Shown one piece after another: positions 26,123-34,089 of a stretch of 64,000 nucleotides of DNA. Both the position numbers and the translations under genes were made by a program. The DNA comes from CAWBYL01 sp963793025 (GTDB taxonomy: Bacteria > Actinomycetota > Acidimicrobiia > Acidimicrobiales > Acidimicrobilacustridaceae): assembly GCA_963793025.1 (NCBI GenBank), contig CAWBYL010000002.1:186001-250000 (forward strand), read 5' to 3'. Numbering within the stretch: the stretch's first letter is position 1; every line of letters starts with the position of its first letter. Under the pieces are notes generated by a model, which did not search any database, was not told the origin of the DNA, and was given only the letters and a program-made list of their open reading frames with translations.

Positions 26123-26760
26123 GTTCGACCGAGCCGTCGTCGGACGTGGTCGAGCGGGGCCGGTTCATCGCCTTCGAGGGCGGTGAGGCCAGCGGGAAGT
26201 CGACGCAGGCGGCCCTGCTGGCCGAGGCCCTCGGCGCGGTCCTGACCCGGGAGCCGGGCGGCACCGCCATCGGCGCCCTCCTGCGCTCTTTGGTGCTCGA
26301 CCCCGCCACCGTCGGGATGGCCGACCGGACCGAGGCCCTGGTGATGGCGGCCGACCGGGCCCAGCACGTGGCCGAGGTCGTCGCTCCCGCCCTCGAGGCG
26401 GGGCGCCACGTCGTGTCCGATCGCTTCGCCGGCTCGTCGATCGCCTACCAGGGTCACGGGCGGGGCCTGCCGGTGGAGGAGATCCGCGACCTCTCGCAAT
26501 GGGCAACCGGTGGCGTGTGGCCCGACCTGGTGGTGCTGCTCGAGGTCCCCCCGGCCGAGGCCGACCGCCGTCTCGGCCCCGCACGGGACCGGATGGAGGC
26601 GGAGCCGGTGGCCTTCCACGCCGCGGTGCTGGGCGGCTTCCGGGCGGAGGCCGCCGCCGATCCGGACCGGTGGGTGGTGCTCGACGGGTCGGCCTCGGTG
26701 GCCGCCGTGGCCGAGGCCGTGCGTGCCGTGGTCGCCGAGCGGCTACAACTGCCGAGGTGA
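26119..26760 (+). CDS. tmk: Thymidylate kinase
   Basis: 213 aa. P-loop FEGGEASGKST (19-29), the DR motif VSDRFAGSSIAYQG (dTMP binding) and the lid region RLGPARDRMEAE. It phosphorylates dTMP to dTDP for DNA synthesis. GTG 26119 overlaps the MFS stop, and its own stop overlaps holB. The tmk-holB pairing is widespread. Confidence 0.95.
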   Translation: MSSTEPSSDVVERGRFIAFEGGEASGKSTQAALLAEALGAVLTREPGGTAIGALLRSLVLDPATVGMADRTEALVMAADRAQHVAEVVAPALEAGRHVVSDRFAGSSIAYQGHGRGLPVEEIRDLSQWATGGVWPDLVVLLEVPPAEADRRLGPARDRMEAEPVAFHAAVLGGFRAEAAADPDRWVVLDGSASVAAVAEAVRAVVAERLQLPR

Positions 26761-27851
26761 CTGCTTCCGCCGACCTCGCTCCCCTGCCGGCCGAAGCGGC
26801 CGGCGTGGCGGTGTGGGCCGACGTGGTGGGCCAACTTGCGGCGGTGGCCCAGCTGCGGGCGGCGGTGGCCAACCCGGTGCACGCCTACCTGCTCGTCGGG
26901 CCGCGGGGCAGTGGCAAACGGGCGCTGGCCCGGGCCTTCGCCGCCGCCGTGCTGAGCTCGGGACGCGAAGGCGAGGCCGCCGCTCGCCACGCGTCGTTGG
27001 CCCTGCTCGAGGCCCACCCCGACCTCACCGTGGTGGAGCGGACCGGGGCCTCGGTGTCGGCGGCCCAGGCCGACGAGATCGTGGCCGGTGCCGCCCGCTC
27101 GTCGGTCGAGGGGGGTGCCAAGGTCCTGGTGCTCGACGAGTTCCACCTGGTCACGCCGGCGGTGGGCGCCAAGCTGCTCAAGACGATCGAGGAGCCACCG
27201 GCGGGAACGGTGTTCCTCGTGTTGGCCGACGAGATCACCCCGGACCTGGTCACCATCGCCAGCCGGTGCGTGCGGATCGACCTGGGTGCGGTGTCCGCCG
27301 ACGCCATCGTCGAGCGGCTGGTGGCCGAGGGTGTCGTACCGGAGCGGGCGGCCGAGGCGGCCGCGGTGGCGGCCGGCGACCTCGGACGAGCCCGGCTGTT
27401 GGCCACCGACGACCGGCTCGCGCTCCGCCGCCAGGCCTGGCACGCCGTCCCCGACCGGCTCGACGGTACGGGTGCCACTGCGGTGGAGGCGGCCGACGAC
27501 CTGCTGGCCATGATCGCCGATGCCATGGTCCCTCTCTCCGAGGCCCACGCCGCCGAGGCCACCGAGCTCGAGGAACGGGTCAAGGAGCGAGGGGAGCGGG
27601 GCTCGGGCCGCAAGATGCTGGAGGACCGCCACAAGCGCGAGGCCCGCCGCTACCGCACCGACGAGGTTCGGGCCGGGCTCACCGAGCTCACCCGTCGCTA
27701 CCGCGACGAGCTGGTCGCCGGGTCCCGTCCGTCCGAGTCCATCGCCGCCATCGAGGCCATCGCTGCCCTCGCCGAGAACCTGGTGCGCAACCCGAACGAG
27801 CGCCTCCAGCTCGTCGCGCTGTTCGTGCGTCTGGGCCGCCTCGGCCACTGA
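26757..27851 (+). CDS. holB: DNA polymerase III subunit delta'
   Basis: 364 aa clamp-loader AAA+ protein. Walker A LLVGPRGSGKRALARA (Lys at 54), Walker B-like VLVLDEFHLVTP, sensor 1 near TVFLVLADEI, and an SRC motif (IASRCVRID). The zinc-finger Cys cluster of E. coli delta' is absent. The C-terminal helical domain contains a basic coiled stretch (about 260-300). GTG start in a GTGA overlap with tmk. Confidence 0.93.
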   Translation: MTASADLAPLPAEAAGVAVWADVVGQLAAVAQLRAAVANPVHAYLLVGPRGSGKRALARAFAAAVLSSGREGEAAARHASLALLEAHPDLTVVERTGASVSAAQADEIVAGAARSSVEGGAKVLVLDEFHLVTPAVGAKLLKTIEEPPAGTVFLVLADEITPDLVTIASRCVRIDLGAVSADAIVERLVAEGVVPERAAEAAAVAAGDLGRARLLATDDRLALRRQAWHAVPDRLDGTGATAVEAADDLLAMIADAMVPLSEAHAAEATELEERVKERGERGSGRKMLEDRHKREARRYRTDEVRAGLTELTRRYRDELVAGSRPSESIAAIEAIAALAENLVRNPNERLQLVALFVRLGRLGH

Positions 27852-27886
27852 GCGGATCGGCGGGCCCGCCCGACCCAGCTCCAGGT

Positions 27887-27922
27887 GGCTCACGCGGTGC
27901 GGCGGGGCGCACGAGGTGAGCC
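27887..27922. terminator. Nested hairpin between convergent holB and sigma-fusion genes
   Basis: GGCTCAC pairs with GTGAGCC (7 bp). After a 3x3 internal loop, GTGCG pairs with CGCAC around a 6-nt loop. It lies between convergent stops at 27851 and 27939, so it could end transcription from both sides. No U-tract. Confidence 0.55.
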
Positions 27923-27938
27923 CGCTCGGGAGGTGGGG

Positions 27939-29414
27939 TCAGCTGGTGGCGGTGGTGGTCCCGCCCGGTCCGGTCGCGACCAGGGTCCACGTGGAGCCGG
28001 GGGTGGGGGCGCAGGCCCGGAGGTTGCCGTTCGGGCCGGCGGCCACGGGCTGCCCGCTGGCCGGCACCAACTGGACGGAGGTGGCGTCGACGGTCGACCA
28101 GCTGAGGGAGAACGGCCACTGGCCGGGTCCACAGAAGGCGGCGGGGGCCTGGCCGGCGGTGGCGACGAAGCTGGTGACCTGCGGGGGCGCCGGCGCGGGT
28201 GGTGGTGGTGGGGGAACCGCGCCGGTCGCGCCGGTGGTGCCGGTCGCGGCCGGCGCGGTGGTGGTGGGGTCGGGTACCGGGGACGGCGGAGCGACCGAGG
28301 GCTCCGGGGTCGACGGCGGGGCCTCGGCCGTCTCGGTGGTCGTCGTCGTGGTGGCCGTGATGGCCGTGCTGGTCGTGGTCGTCGTCTCCACCGTCTCGGC
28401 GTCCGACGCCGTCTCGGTGTTGTCGTCGCCGAAAGCCAGGAGGGCGAGGCCCACGAACAGGGCCACCGCCAGCACGGCGGCGGCCGCAACCAGCGCCGTG
28501 CGCCGGGCGGACCATCCCACCGGCCGACGGGCCGGCGCGGAGGGAGGATCGGGAGAGGAAGGCGGCCCCGACGAGCCGGATGCCGCAGCCATCGGCCGAG
28601 CGGCGTCGGGGCCGAGGGGTACCCCGTCGTGGCGGAGCGCGCCGGCGGCCTTCTCCCGGAGCATCTGGGCCACCGGCAGGGCGGGCACCGCGGCGAACAT
28701 GGCTTCGGGAGCGAGGATGGCGGCCCGCCGCCGGCTGCACTCGTCGCAGCCCGACGCGTGGCGGTCGATCACCTTGACGGCGTCGGCGGAGAACGAGGTG
28801 ATGCCGGCGGCGACCAGGACGCGGCCCAGCTCCTCGCAGGTGGGGTCGCCGCCCTTGTAGAGGACCCAGGCCCGGATGGCTCCGGCCAGGCGTCCCTTCA
28901 TGCGGAACACGAGCTGGTGGGCGTTGTTCGGGGTGACCCCGAGCGTGTCAGCCAGTTCGGCGGCGTCCATCCCGTGGCGGAGGTGCAGGTCGAGGACCGA
29001 GGCGTCGCGCTCGCCCAGGGCGGTCGACGCCGCCCAGAGCAGCTGCTGTTGTTCGACCGCACCGACCTCACCGGCCACGTCGACCCCGGAGTCCAGGCCG
29101 GTCAGCGCCGGGTGCTCGTCCTGGTCGACCGCCGTGCTGCGCCGCTCCCGCTCCAGCCGGTTGAGCGCCTTGTTGCGGGTGGTGCGCAGCACCCAGCCCC
29201 CGAAGGCTGACGGGTCGCGCAGCGTGTCGAGCTGGCGCCACGCCACCAGGAAGGTGTCCTGGGCGACCTCGGCGGCGACCTCCTCGTCGTGCACGATCCG
29301 CCGGGCGACCTCCACGCACGGGTCGAACCAGCGCCGGAAGAGCGCCGTGAAGGCGTCCGGGTCGCCGCGCTGGGCGGCCCGGACCACCTCGGGGTCGTCG
29401 GTTCGTTCGGACAT
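27939..29414 (-). CDS. ECF sigma factor fused to a zinc-binding anti-sigma (ZAS) domain, membrane helix and exported tail
   Basis: 491 aa. Domains in order: sigma region 2 (about 10-92, QDTFLVAWRQL...GGWVLRTTRNKALNRLE), region 4 (about 130-185, ELADTLGVTPNNAHQLVFRMKGRL), and a ZAS-like module with C193 and H219-x3-C223-x2-C226. A flexible Pro/Ser linker follows, then a transmembrane helix (about 308-328), a Thr/Pro-rich extracellular linker and a small exported domain with two Cys (AAFCGPG, LRACAPT). One polypeptide thus combines sigma, anti-sigma-like and envelope-facing parts. Release probably needs proteolysis or a conformational signal (inference). It lies 45 bp after the L,D-transpeptidase gene and probably shares its ECF-like promoter. 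ATG 29414 was chosen; an ATG 27 bp upstream is possible. Confidence 0.85.
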   Translation of the reverse strand: MSERTDDPEVVRAAQRGDPDAFTALFRRWFDPCVEVARRIVHDEEVAAEVAQDTFLVAWRQLDTLRDPSAFGGWVLRTTRNKALNRLERERRSTAVDQDEHPALTGLDSGVDVAGEVGAVEQQQLLWAASTALGERDASVLDLHLRHGMDAAELADTLGVTPNNAHQLVFRMKGRLAGAIRAWVLYKGGDPTCEELGRVLVAAGITSFSADAVKVIDRHASGCDECSRRRAAILAPEAMFAAVPALPVAQMLREKAAGALRHDGVPLGPDAARPMAAASGSSGPPSSPDPPSAPARRPVGWSARRTALVAAAAVLAVALFVGLALLAFGDDNTETASDAETVETTTTTSTAITATTTTTTETAEAPPSTPEPSVAPPSPVPDPTTTAPAATGTTGATGAVPPPPPPAPAPPQVTSFVATAGQAPAAFCGPGQWPFSLSWSTVDATSVQLVPASGQPVAAGPNGNLRACAPTPGSTWTLVATGPGGTTTATS

Positions 29415-29459
29415 CGGTGTCAAGCATCGCGGTTTCGCCATCGTTCGTGTCGGGGACGC

Positions 29460-30185
29460 TCACCCGACGGTGACGGGGGTGCCGAGGGAGACGAGCTCCC
29501 GCAGCTTCTCGGCCACCTCGTTGGGCACCCGGATGCACCCGTTGGAGACGGCGCCACCGATGGACCCGGGCTGGTTCGTGCCGTGGATGCCGACCTGCCC
29601 GTCCCCGCCGGCGAACTCGGTGAGCACGTCGGAGTGGGCTGACAGACCGAGGGCGAAGGGGCCGTAGGAGCCGCCGGACTCGCCCGTGGCCAGCATGTCG
29701 ATCACGAAGAAGTTCCCCTGGGGGGTGGGGGTGCCAGGCGCACCCACGGCCACGGTCGCCTCGAGCACGGGGGACCCGTGGTCGGTCACGAGCAGCTGGC
29801 GGGCGGCGATGTCGACCCGCACCTCGGTGGTCACCGTGCGCAGTTCGACGCCGTCGGACCCGATCCAGCCGGTGGAGCCGTTCGGGCGGGTCGGGAGGGC
29901 GACACGGAGCCATCCCGGGGGACCGTCCTCCACGACGACCAGGGCCAGGGGAGAGCCGAACTCGGTGGCGGCGGGGAGGACCTGGGTCGCGGTGCTGTCG
30001 CCGGGAGCGGCGTACACCGGCGTGGGGCCCGACGGGCGGGCCACGAGCGTGCCTTCGGTCCGGGTCGGTGTCGTGAGGGTGGCGTCGTCGGAGGCGGCCG
30101 GCCCACAGGCCGCGCTGAGGCCGACGAGAGCGGCCAGCACGAGCAGGAGGAGGGCGAGGGGACGGCGGGTCGAGGTGGCGGACAT
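29460..30185 (-). CDS. L,D-transpeptidase (YkuD) lipoprotein
   Basis: 241 aa. Lipobox LSAAC (lipidated Cys27) after a basic, hydrophobic signal. SH3b-like region about 55-115 (VYAAPGDSTATQVLP...GWIGSDGVELR). YkuD catalytic domain about 122-241 with H201 (GIHGTNQPGS) and the nucleophile C217 in SNGCIRVPN. It makes 3-3 cross-links in peptidoglycan or attaches proteins to it, outside the membrane. It is first in an operon with the fused sigma factor, suggesting cell-wall stress control. GGAGG lies 5-9 nt before the ATG. Confidence 0.93.
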   Translation of the reverse strand: MSATSTRRPLALLLLVLAALVGLSAACGPAASDDATLTTPTRTEGTLVARPSGPTPVYAAPGDSTATQVLPAATEFGSPLALVVVEDGPPGWLRVALPTRPNGSTGWIGSDGVELRTVTTEVRVDIAARQLLVTDHGSPVLEATVAVGAPGTPTPQGNFFVIDMLATGESGGSYGPFALGLSAHSDVLTEFAGGDGQVGIHGTNQPGSIGGAVSNGCIRVPNEVAEKLRELVSLGTPVTVG

Positions 30186-30206
30186 GGTGACCTCCGGGGA
30201 GCGTCG

Positions 30207-30223
30207 GGCCGGCGGTTCCGGCC
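30207..30223 (-). promoter_or_regulatory. Conserved leader hairpin, L,D-transpeptidase mRNA
   Basis: GGCCGG-CGGTT-CCGGCC, a 6-bp stem and 5-nt loop in the 5' leader 21 nt before the start codon. The same stem, with one loop base changed, occurs at 31091-31107 before the Cys-rich gene. Confidence 0.5.
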
Positions 30224-30232
30224 CTTCACTCG

Positions 30233-30262
30233 TCCTGACCGGCGACGGTCGGGTCTCTTACA
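30233..30262 (-). promoter_or_regulatory. ECF-like bipartite promoter of the ldt-sigma operon
   Basis: On the minus strand TGTAAGAGA (30262-30254), an 11-nt spacer, then CCGGTCAGGA (30242-30233), ending 47 nt before the start codon. Both boxes and the spacer length are identical to those at 31117-31146. The geometry (about 16 nt between TGTAAG and GGTC cores) fits ECF -35/-10 elements. Confidence 0.65.
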
Positions 30263-30315
30263 GGTCGGCGCGAGAAATCTCTCCGCCCGAGATCCGGCCG
30301 GGATGGGGCGCGCGA

Positions 30316-30347
30316 CGAGGGGGCTCCGCCGCCGCGGAGCCCCCTCG
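30316..30347 (-). terminator. Terminator of the Cys-rich protein gene
   Basis: Perfect 13-bp stem (CGAGGGGGCTCCG and its complement) with a 6-nt loop CCGCCG. It starts 44 bp after the stop of the minus-strand gene at 30391-31068 and lies upstream of the ldt promoter, insulating the two units. Confidence 0.8.
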
Positions 30348-30390
30348 GTGCCGCACCTCCCGTCCCGCCGGGCCGGGGTGAGGGTGGGTG

Positions 30391-31068
30391 TCAGCCGGTG
30401 AAGTTGGGGCGATCGGGTTCGCATTCGTCGCGTCCGTCGGTGTCAGGATCGGTCCGTAGCTCGACGACATCGTCGTCGCCGGCCCGCAGGCGGGGCTCGT
30501 CGTCCGTGGTCGGCTCGTCGCACACGTCGACCGGCGGATCGCACGGGTTCGTGCGTCGGGCCTCGCTCCTCTGCTGGGGGTCCGTTCGGAGGGGCTCGAG
30601 GTCCTCGTCGACCGGGCACGGCCGGCAGTCGGGGTCGAGCACCTCGGGCTGGCCCACGACGGTCTTCACGTTCTCGCCGATCAGGCACGGCGGGCAGTCA
30701 CGATCGGTCCGCGTCGGCTCGTCCAGGGTCTCCTCGGTGAGGGGGCGGAGCTCGCCACAGTCGCGGCGCGGAGGCTGGCAGCCCGGATCGGGGATCGTCC
30801 CCCCGTTGGTGGGGATCTCGGGACAGTCGACCGCATTGGGATCGACGGGGATGGCACAGAGCTCGACCTCGGGGTCGCAGGTGGCATCGTCTGCTGGTTC
30901 GTCGGCGGGTTCGTCGACGGGCGGCTTCGGATCCACCGGCTCGAGCTTCGGTGCGAGCTCGGCGGGGATCTGGGTGAGGGCATGGGCCTGGGTGGCGGTG
31001 CCGGCCACGCCGACGAACAGAGCGCCGGCGAGGAGGAGGCGGAGGGTGCGGGTGCGCAGGTCGGTCAT
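30391..31068 (-). CDS. Secreted Cys-rich acidic protein with repeated CxxC-type motifs
   Basis: 225 aa, not a recognised family. A signal peptide is clear (basic start, hydrophobic core, cleavage near ATQAHA). The mature part is rich in Pro, Asp, Glu and Cys, with about 15 Cys mostly in closely spaced pairs: CDPEVELC, CQPPRRDC, CPPC, CRPC, CDPPVDVC. Two imperfect repeats surround the CPPC and CRPC units. It probably forms a disulfide-stapled extracellular chain or a metal-binding wall protein (inference). It shares the ECF-like promoter and the leader hairpin with the L,D-transpeptidase operon. The first 36 codons of the longer frame were left out because ATG 31068 begins the signal peptide. 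Confidence 0.75.
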   Translation of the reverse strand: MTDLRTRTLRLLLAGALFVGVAGTATQAHALTQIPAELAPKLEPVDPKPPVDEPADEPADDATCDPEVELCAIPVDPNAVDCPEIPTNGGTIPDPGCQPPRRDCGELRPLTEETLDEPTRTDRDCPPCLIGENVKTVVGQPEVLDPDCRPCPVDEDLEPLRTDPQQRSEARRTNPCDPPVDVCDEPTTDDEPRLRAGDDDVVELRTDPDTDGRDECEPDRPNFTG

Positions 31069-31090
31069 GGTGGTGGTCTCCTTGGGCGAG

Positions 31091-31107
31091 GGCCGGCTGT
31101 TCCGGCC
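31091..31107 (-). promoter_or_regulatory. Conserved leader hairpin, Cys-rich protein mRNA
   Basis: GGCCGG-CTGTT-CCGGCC in the 5' leader, 22 nt before the start. It is the counterpart of the hairpin at 30207-30223. Confidence 0.5.
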
Positions 31108-31116
31108 CGTCCCTCC

Positions 31117-31146
31117 TCCTGACCGGAGACGTGACGATCTCTTACA
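31117..31146 (-). promoter_or_regulatory. ECF-like bipartite promoter of the Cys-rich protein gene
   Basis: TGTAAGAGA (31146-31138), an 11-nt spacer and CCGGTCAGGA (31126-31117) on the minus strand, 48 nt before the start codon. Second copy of the promoter seen before the ldt-sigma operon. Confidence 0.65.
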
Positions 31147-31206
31147 GCTCCCTCGGAGAGATGTTCGGCCAGCCACCGGGGAGGTGGGGTCGACGGGGAG
31201 ACGAGG

Positions 31207-31875
31207 TCAGTCGGTGACCATGAGGAGGGCGAAACCGTCGTGGCCCTTGGTTCCGACCGTCTGCACCGCCGTCGCGTCGAGGCGAGGATGAGCGCCGGCC
31301 ATCTCGAGGAATCGGCGCACCCCGAGGGCGTTGGCATCGGTGGTCCCGGGATCGGCCACCGCCCCGCCTCGCACCACGTTGTCGGCGACGATCACCGTTC
31401 CCGGGTGGGAGAGGGCGAGGGCACCCTCGAGGTACGTCGGGTAGCCGATCTTGTCGGCATCCAGGAAGACGAAGTCGAACGGCTCGACGCCCTCGGCGGC
31501 CATGGCCGCCAGCGAGTCGGCGGCGGGACCGACTCGGATCTCCACGCGATCACCCACACCGGCCCGGTCGAGGTTCTTCCGGGCCACCGCGGCGGTGGCG
31601 GGATCGAGCTCGAGGGTCACCAGGGCACCGTCGGCCGGCAGGGGACGGGCCAGCCAGATCGCGCTGAAGCCGCCGAGGGTGCCGACCTCGAGGGCCCGAC
31701 GGGCGCCCGCCATGCGCACGAGCAGCGACAGGAGCTTCCCCTGGTTCGCGGCCACGTTGATGGCCGGGAGCCCGGCGGCGGCGCTGTCGGCGAGGGCGGC
31801 GTCGAGGTCGGGGTCGGGGCCGAGCAGGGTGGCCGCCAGGTGCTCGTCGACGGTGGTCCAGAGATCGTCATCCAT
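31207..31875 (-). CDS. Class I SAM-dependent O-methyltransferase
   Basis: 222 aa, caffeoyl-CoA/catechol O-methyltransferase-like fold. SAM motif ALEVGTLGGFSAIWLA, acidic motif LVTLELDPATAA, and the metal/catalytic region FDFVFLDADKIGYPTYLE with VIVADNVVRGG. The family usually needs Mg2+ and methylates a catechol-like hydroxyl; the substrate here is unknown. ATG 31875 was chosen by family length. Divergent from the adenosine deaminase gene. Confidence 0.9.
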   Translation of the reverse strand: MDDDLWTTVDEHLAATLLGPDPDLDAALADSAAAGLPAINVAANQGKLLSLLVRMAGARRALEVGTLGGFSAIWLARPLPADGALVTLELDPATAAVARKNLDRAGVGDRVEIRVGPAADSLAAMAAEGVEPFDFVFLDADKIGYPTYLEGALALSHPGTVIVADNVVRGGAVADPGTTDANALGVRRFLEMAGAHPRLDATAVQTVGTKGHDGFALLMVTD

Positions 31876-32004
31876 GGCGTCGATGCTCCTCCCGTCACGA
31901 GCGGTGTGCCAAGTGCCATCCGATCCGAGCTCGTTCAGATCGCCTTCACCATGTCGTGACCGAGGCGTCGCGGATCGGCCGGGATCTGTTGTCGCGGGGT
32001 CCGT

Positions 32005-33057
32005 ATGGTGTTTGACATGTTGCTCGACGAGTTCCTCCGCGCCATCCCGAAGACCGAACTGCACTGCCACATCGAAGGCTCGGTGCGCGCCGCGACGTTC
32101 GCCGACCAGGCTCACAAGCACGGCATCGAGCTGCCCACCGAGGACGTCGACAAGCTCTACGACTACGACACCATCTACGAGTTCCTGGTGATCTTCGGGC
32201 TGGTGTCGTCCACGCTCATCGACCAGGACGACTTCGCCCGGGTGGCCTACGAGGCCATGGAGGACGGCCACACCCTCGGCAACCTCCGGTACCGGGAGAT
32301 GTTCTTCAACCCCACGCTGCACACCCGTCGCGGTGTGCCCATGAAGACCATCGTGGACGGGCTGGCCGACGGGCTCAACGCCGCCGCCACCGACTTCGGG
32401 GTGACGGGGCGTCTCATCGCCGACGTCTACCGCCAGGACGACCCGGCCGACTGCCTGGCCATGGTCGAGGACCTGCTCACCTGTCGCCGGCCCGAGCTCA
32501 TCGGCCTGGGGATGGATGCCGCCGAAGCGCCCGATCCGCCCGAGAAGTTCGTCGACTCCTTCCGGGCGGCCAAGGCGGGTGGGCTGCGGCTCACCAGCCA
32601 CGCCTCCGAGGACGCCCCACCGGTGAACATCACCACCTGCCTCGACATCCTCGGCTGCGAGCGGATCGATCACGGCTACCACATCCTCTCGGACCCGGCC
32701 GTCATCCAGCGCTGCCTCGACGACGGCCTCTACTTCACCGTCTGCCCCACCTCCACCGCTCGTGTCTACGGCTGGCCGGACCTCACCACCCACCCCATCA
32801 TCGGGATGGTCGACGCCGGTTTGCAGTGCATGCTCAACAGCGACGACCCGACCATGTTCCACACCGACATCGGCAACGAGTACGTGCAGATGGTCCCCGC
32901 CGCCGGGTGGGGCCTGGCCAAGGTCCGTGAGCTCATGCTCAACGGGGTCGAAGCCACGTGGCTCGACGATTCGGACAAGGCCACCATGAGCGCCGAGTTC
33001 GGGGCCGAGTTCGATCGGCTGGCCGCCGAGCTCGAACCGGATGCGCTCCCGGCCTGA
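32005..33057 (+). CDS. add: Adenosine deaminase
   Basis: 350 aa amidohydrolase converting adenosine to inosine. Metal and active-site motifs: TELHCHIEGSVR (HxH), SHASED (zinc His), DHGYHIL, CPTST and LNSDDPTMF (catalytic Asp). All are intact. The ATG at 32005 is used; a second ATG at 32017 (MLLDEFLRAIPK) is equally plausible and would remove four residues. Adenine deaminase activity cannot be excluded from motifs alone. Confidence 0.93.
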   Translation: MVFDMLLDEFLRAIPKTELHCHIEGSVRAATFADQAHKHGIELPTEDVDKLYDYDTIYEFLVIFGLVSSTLIDQDDFARVAYEAMEDGHTLGNLRYREMFFNPTLHTRRGVPMKTIVDGLADGLNAAATDFGVTGRLIADVYRQDDPADCLAMVEDLLTCRRPELIGLGMDAAEAPDPPEKFVDSFRAAKAGGLRLTSHASEDAPPVNITTCLDILGCERIDHGYHILSDPAVIQRCLDDGLYFTVCPTSTARVYGWPDLTTHPIIGMVDAGLQCMLNSDDPTMFHTDIGNEYVQMVPAAGWGLAKVRELMLNGVEATWLDDSDKATMSAEFGAEFDRLAAELEPDALPA

Positions 33058-33114
33058 TCGCCGGCGGGGTGGAGGACGAGGTACGCCCCCGGGCTAGCAT
33101 CGGCCGTCCAACCC

Positions 33115-33190
33115 GCCCGGGTAGCTCAGTCGGCAGAGCGGCTCACTCGTAATGAGCAGGTCAGGAGTTCGATTCTCCTCTCGGGCTCCA
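33115..33190 (+). tRNA. tRNA-Thr (anticodon CGT)
   Basis: 76 nt with a full cloverleaf. Acceptor GCCCGGG pairs with CTCGGGC (one G-T), D-stem GCTC/GAGC, anticodon stem GCTCA/TGAGC around loop CTCGTAA with anticodon CGT, variable loop AGGTC, T-arm AGGAG-TTCGATT-CTCCT, discriminator T and encoded CCA. A TAGCAT box 14 nt upstream may be its -10. It reads ACG codons. Confidence 0.95.
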
Positions 33191-33259
33191 GAACGCCCCA
33201 ACCGCTGGCGGCGTACGCCACCATCGTTGGCGGGCTGCATCGGCGGTCGGCGACGCCGC

Positions 33260-33649
33260 TCAGTCTTCGAAGACCCTGTCCCAGGCCGCGAGGTCATCGG
33301 GATAGAGCCATCTCTCGGTCTGCTGGCCTGCGTCGTAGGCGAAGACGCTCACGACCCGGGTGCTCACATCGACGCCTTCCCGGCGTGCTCCCATCAAGCT
33401 GATGGCACAGACGTGGCGGTCGCTGCCGAAGACCTCGAGCTCCTCAAGCCAGAAGCCGCGCTCTTCGAGCTGACCCAGCCAGGCGAGCAGGTGATCTCGG
33501 CTGCGGATCTCACCGGCCATCGAGTGACCGCCGGGGACGTGCCAGACGACGTGCTCGGAGATGAGTGAGGCGACGACCGGGAGATTCCCCGCTCTGAACG
33601 CATCAGCGGTACGGCGGTACGCGAGTGCGTTCGGGTGGTCGTCGCCCAT
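33260..33649 (-). CDS. SnoaL-like / NTF2-fold protein
   Basis: 129 aa, alpha+beta-barrel pattern of the SnoaL/ketosteroid-isomerase superfamily: N-terminal helix ALAYRRTADAFRAGNLPVVASLISEHVVWHVPGG, then strands ending RWLYPDDLAAWDRVFED. The WHVPG turn and the C-terminal Trp/Tyr are common in this group. Reaction unknown. It opens the accessory stretch after the tRNA. Confidence 0.8.
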   Translation of the reverse strand: MGDDHPNALAYRRTADAFRAGNLPVVASLISEHVVWHVPGGHSMAGEIRSRDHLLAWLGQLEERGFWLEELEVFGSDRHVCAISLMGARREGVDVSTRVVSVFAYDAGQQTERWLYPDDLAAWDRVFED

Positions 33650-34089
33650 TGGCCCACGGTAGCGATTCCGCTCACGCAGGCCGTCGACGTGGGAAACTGC
33701 GGCGCGGTGGGCCGGCTGCGTTGGCGAACCCCGACGGTGGCGACGTGCTGGTGGAAGGCAACCGCACGTCCACCCTCTGGCGTCCCCACGTGAACCATCT
33801 TCACGTCGACTGGCGCTCCGGCGCTCTCGTGGTGCCAGGTGTCGTTGCCGAGCGCCACCGGAGCGGATCTTCGACTGCTACCCGGACCTCGCCCCTCGAG
33901 ATGACCGGCAGCGAGCGGTTCGACGGACGCGCACAGATGGGTGACCATCGACCGTGCGTGCTCGACTCCTCCCCTCCAGTCGAGAGCGAACGGTCCGGCA
34001 CACGGTCGTCAGGGCGACCGATGATCTCGGAGGTCGAGCGCGGTCTCAACAGGGCCGCCTGACCGGCGCGACGATCGATTGGGGTGGAG
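33650..34089. other. 440-bp stretch without a recognisable gene
   Basis: Both strands carry open frames here but none has a recognisable protein pattern, ribosome site or family resemblance. One minus-strand frame has a protein-like run near 33790-33870 that may be a decayed gene. No hairpin or repeat was seen. Confidence 0.5.

Noticed and set aside
33625..34062. 145-codon plus-strand frame in the gap after the SnoaL-like gene
   Set aside because: Composition is Ser/Arg/Gly-rich without secondary-structure pattern, ribosome site or recognisable motif. Reported only as a gene-free stretch.
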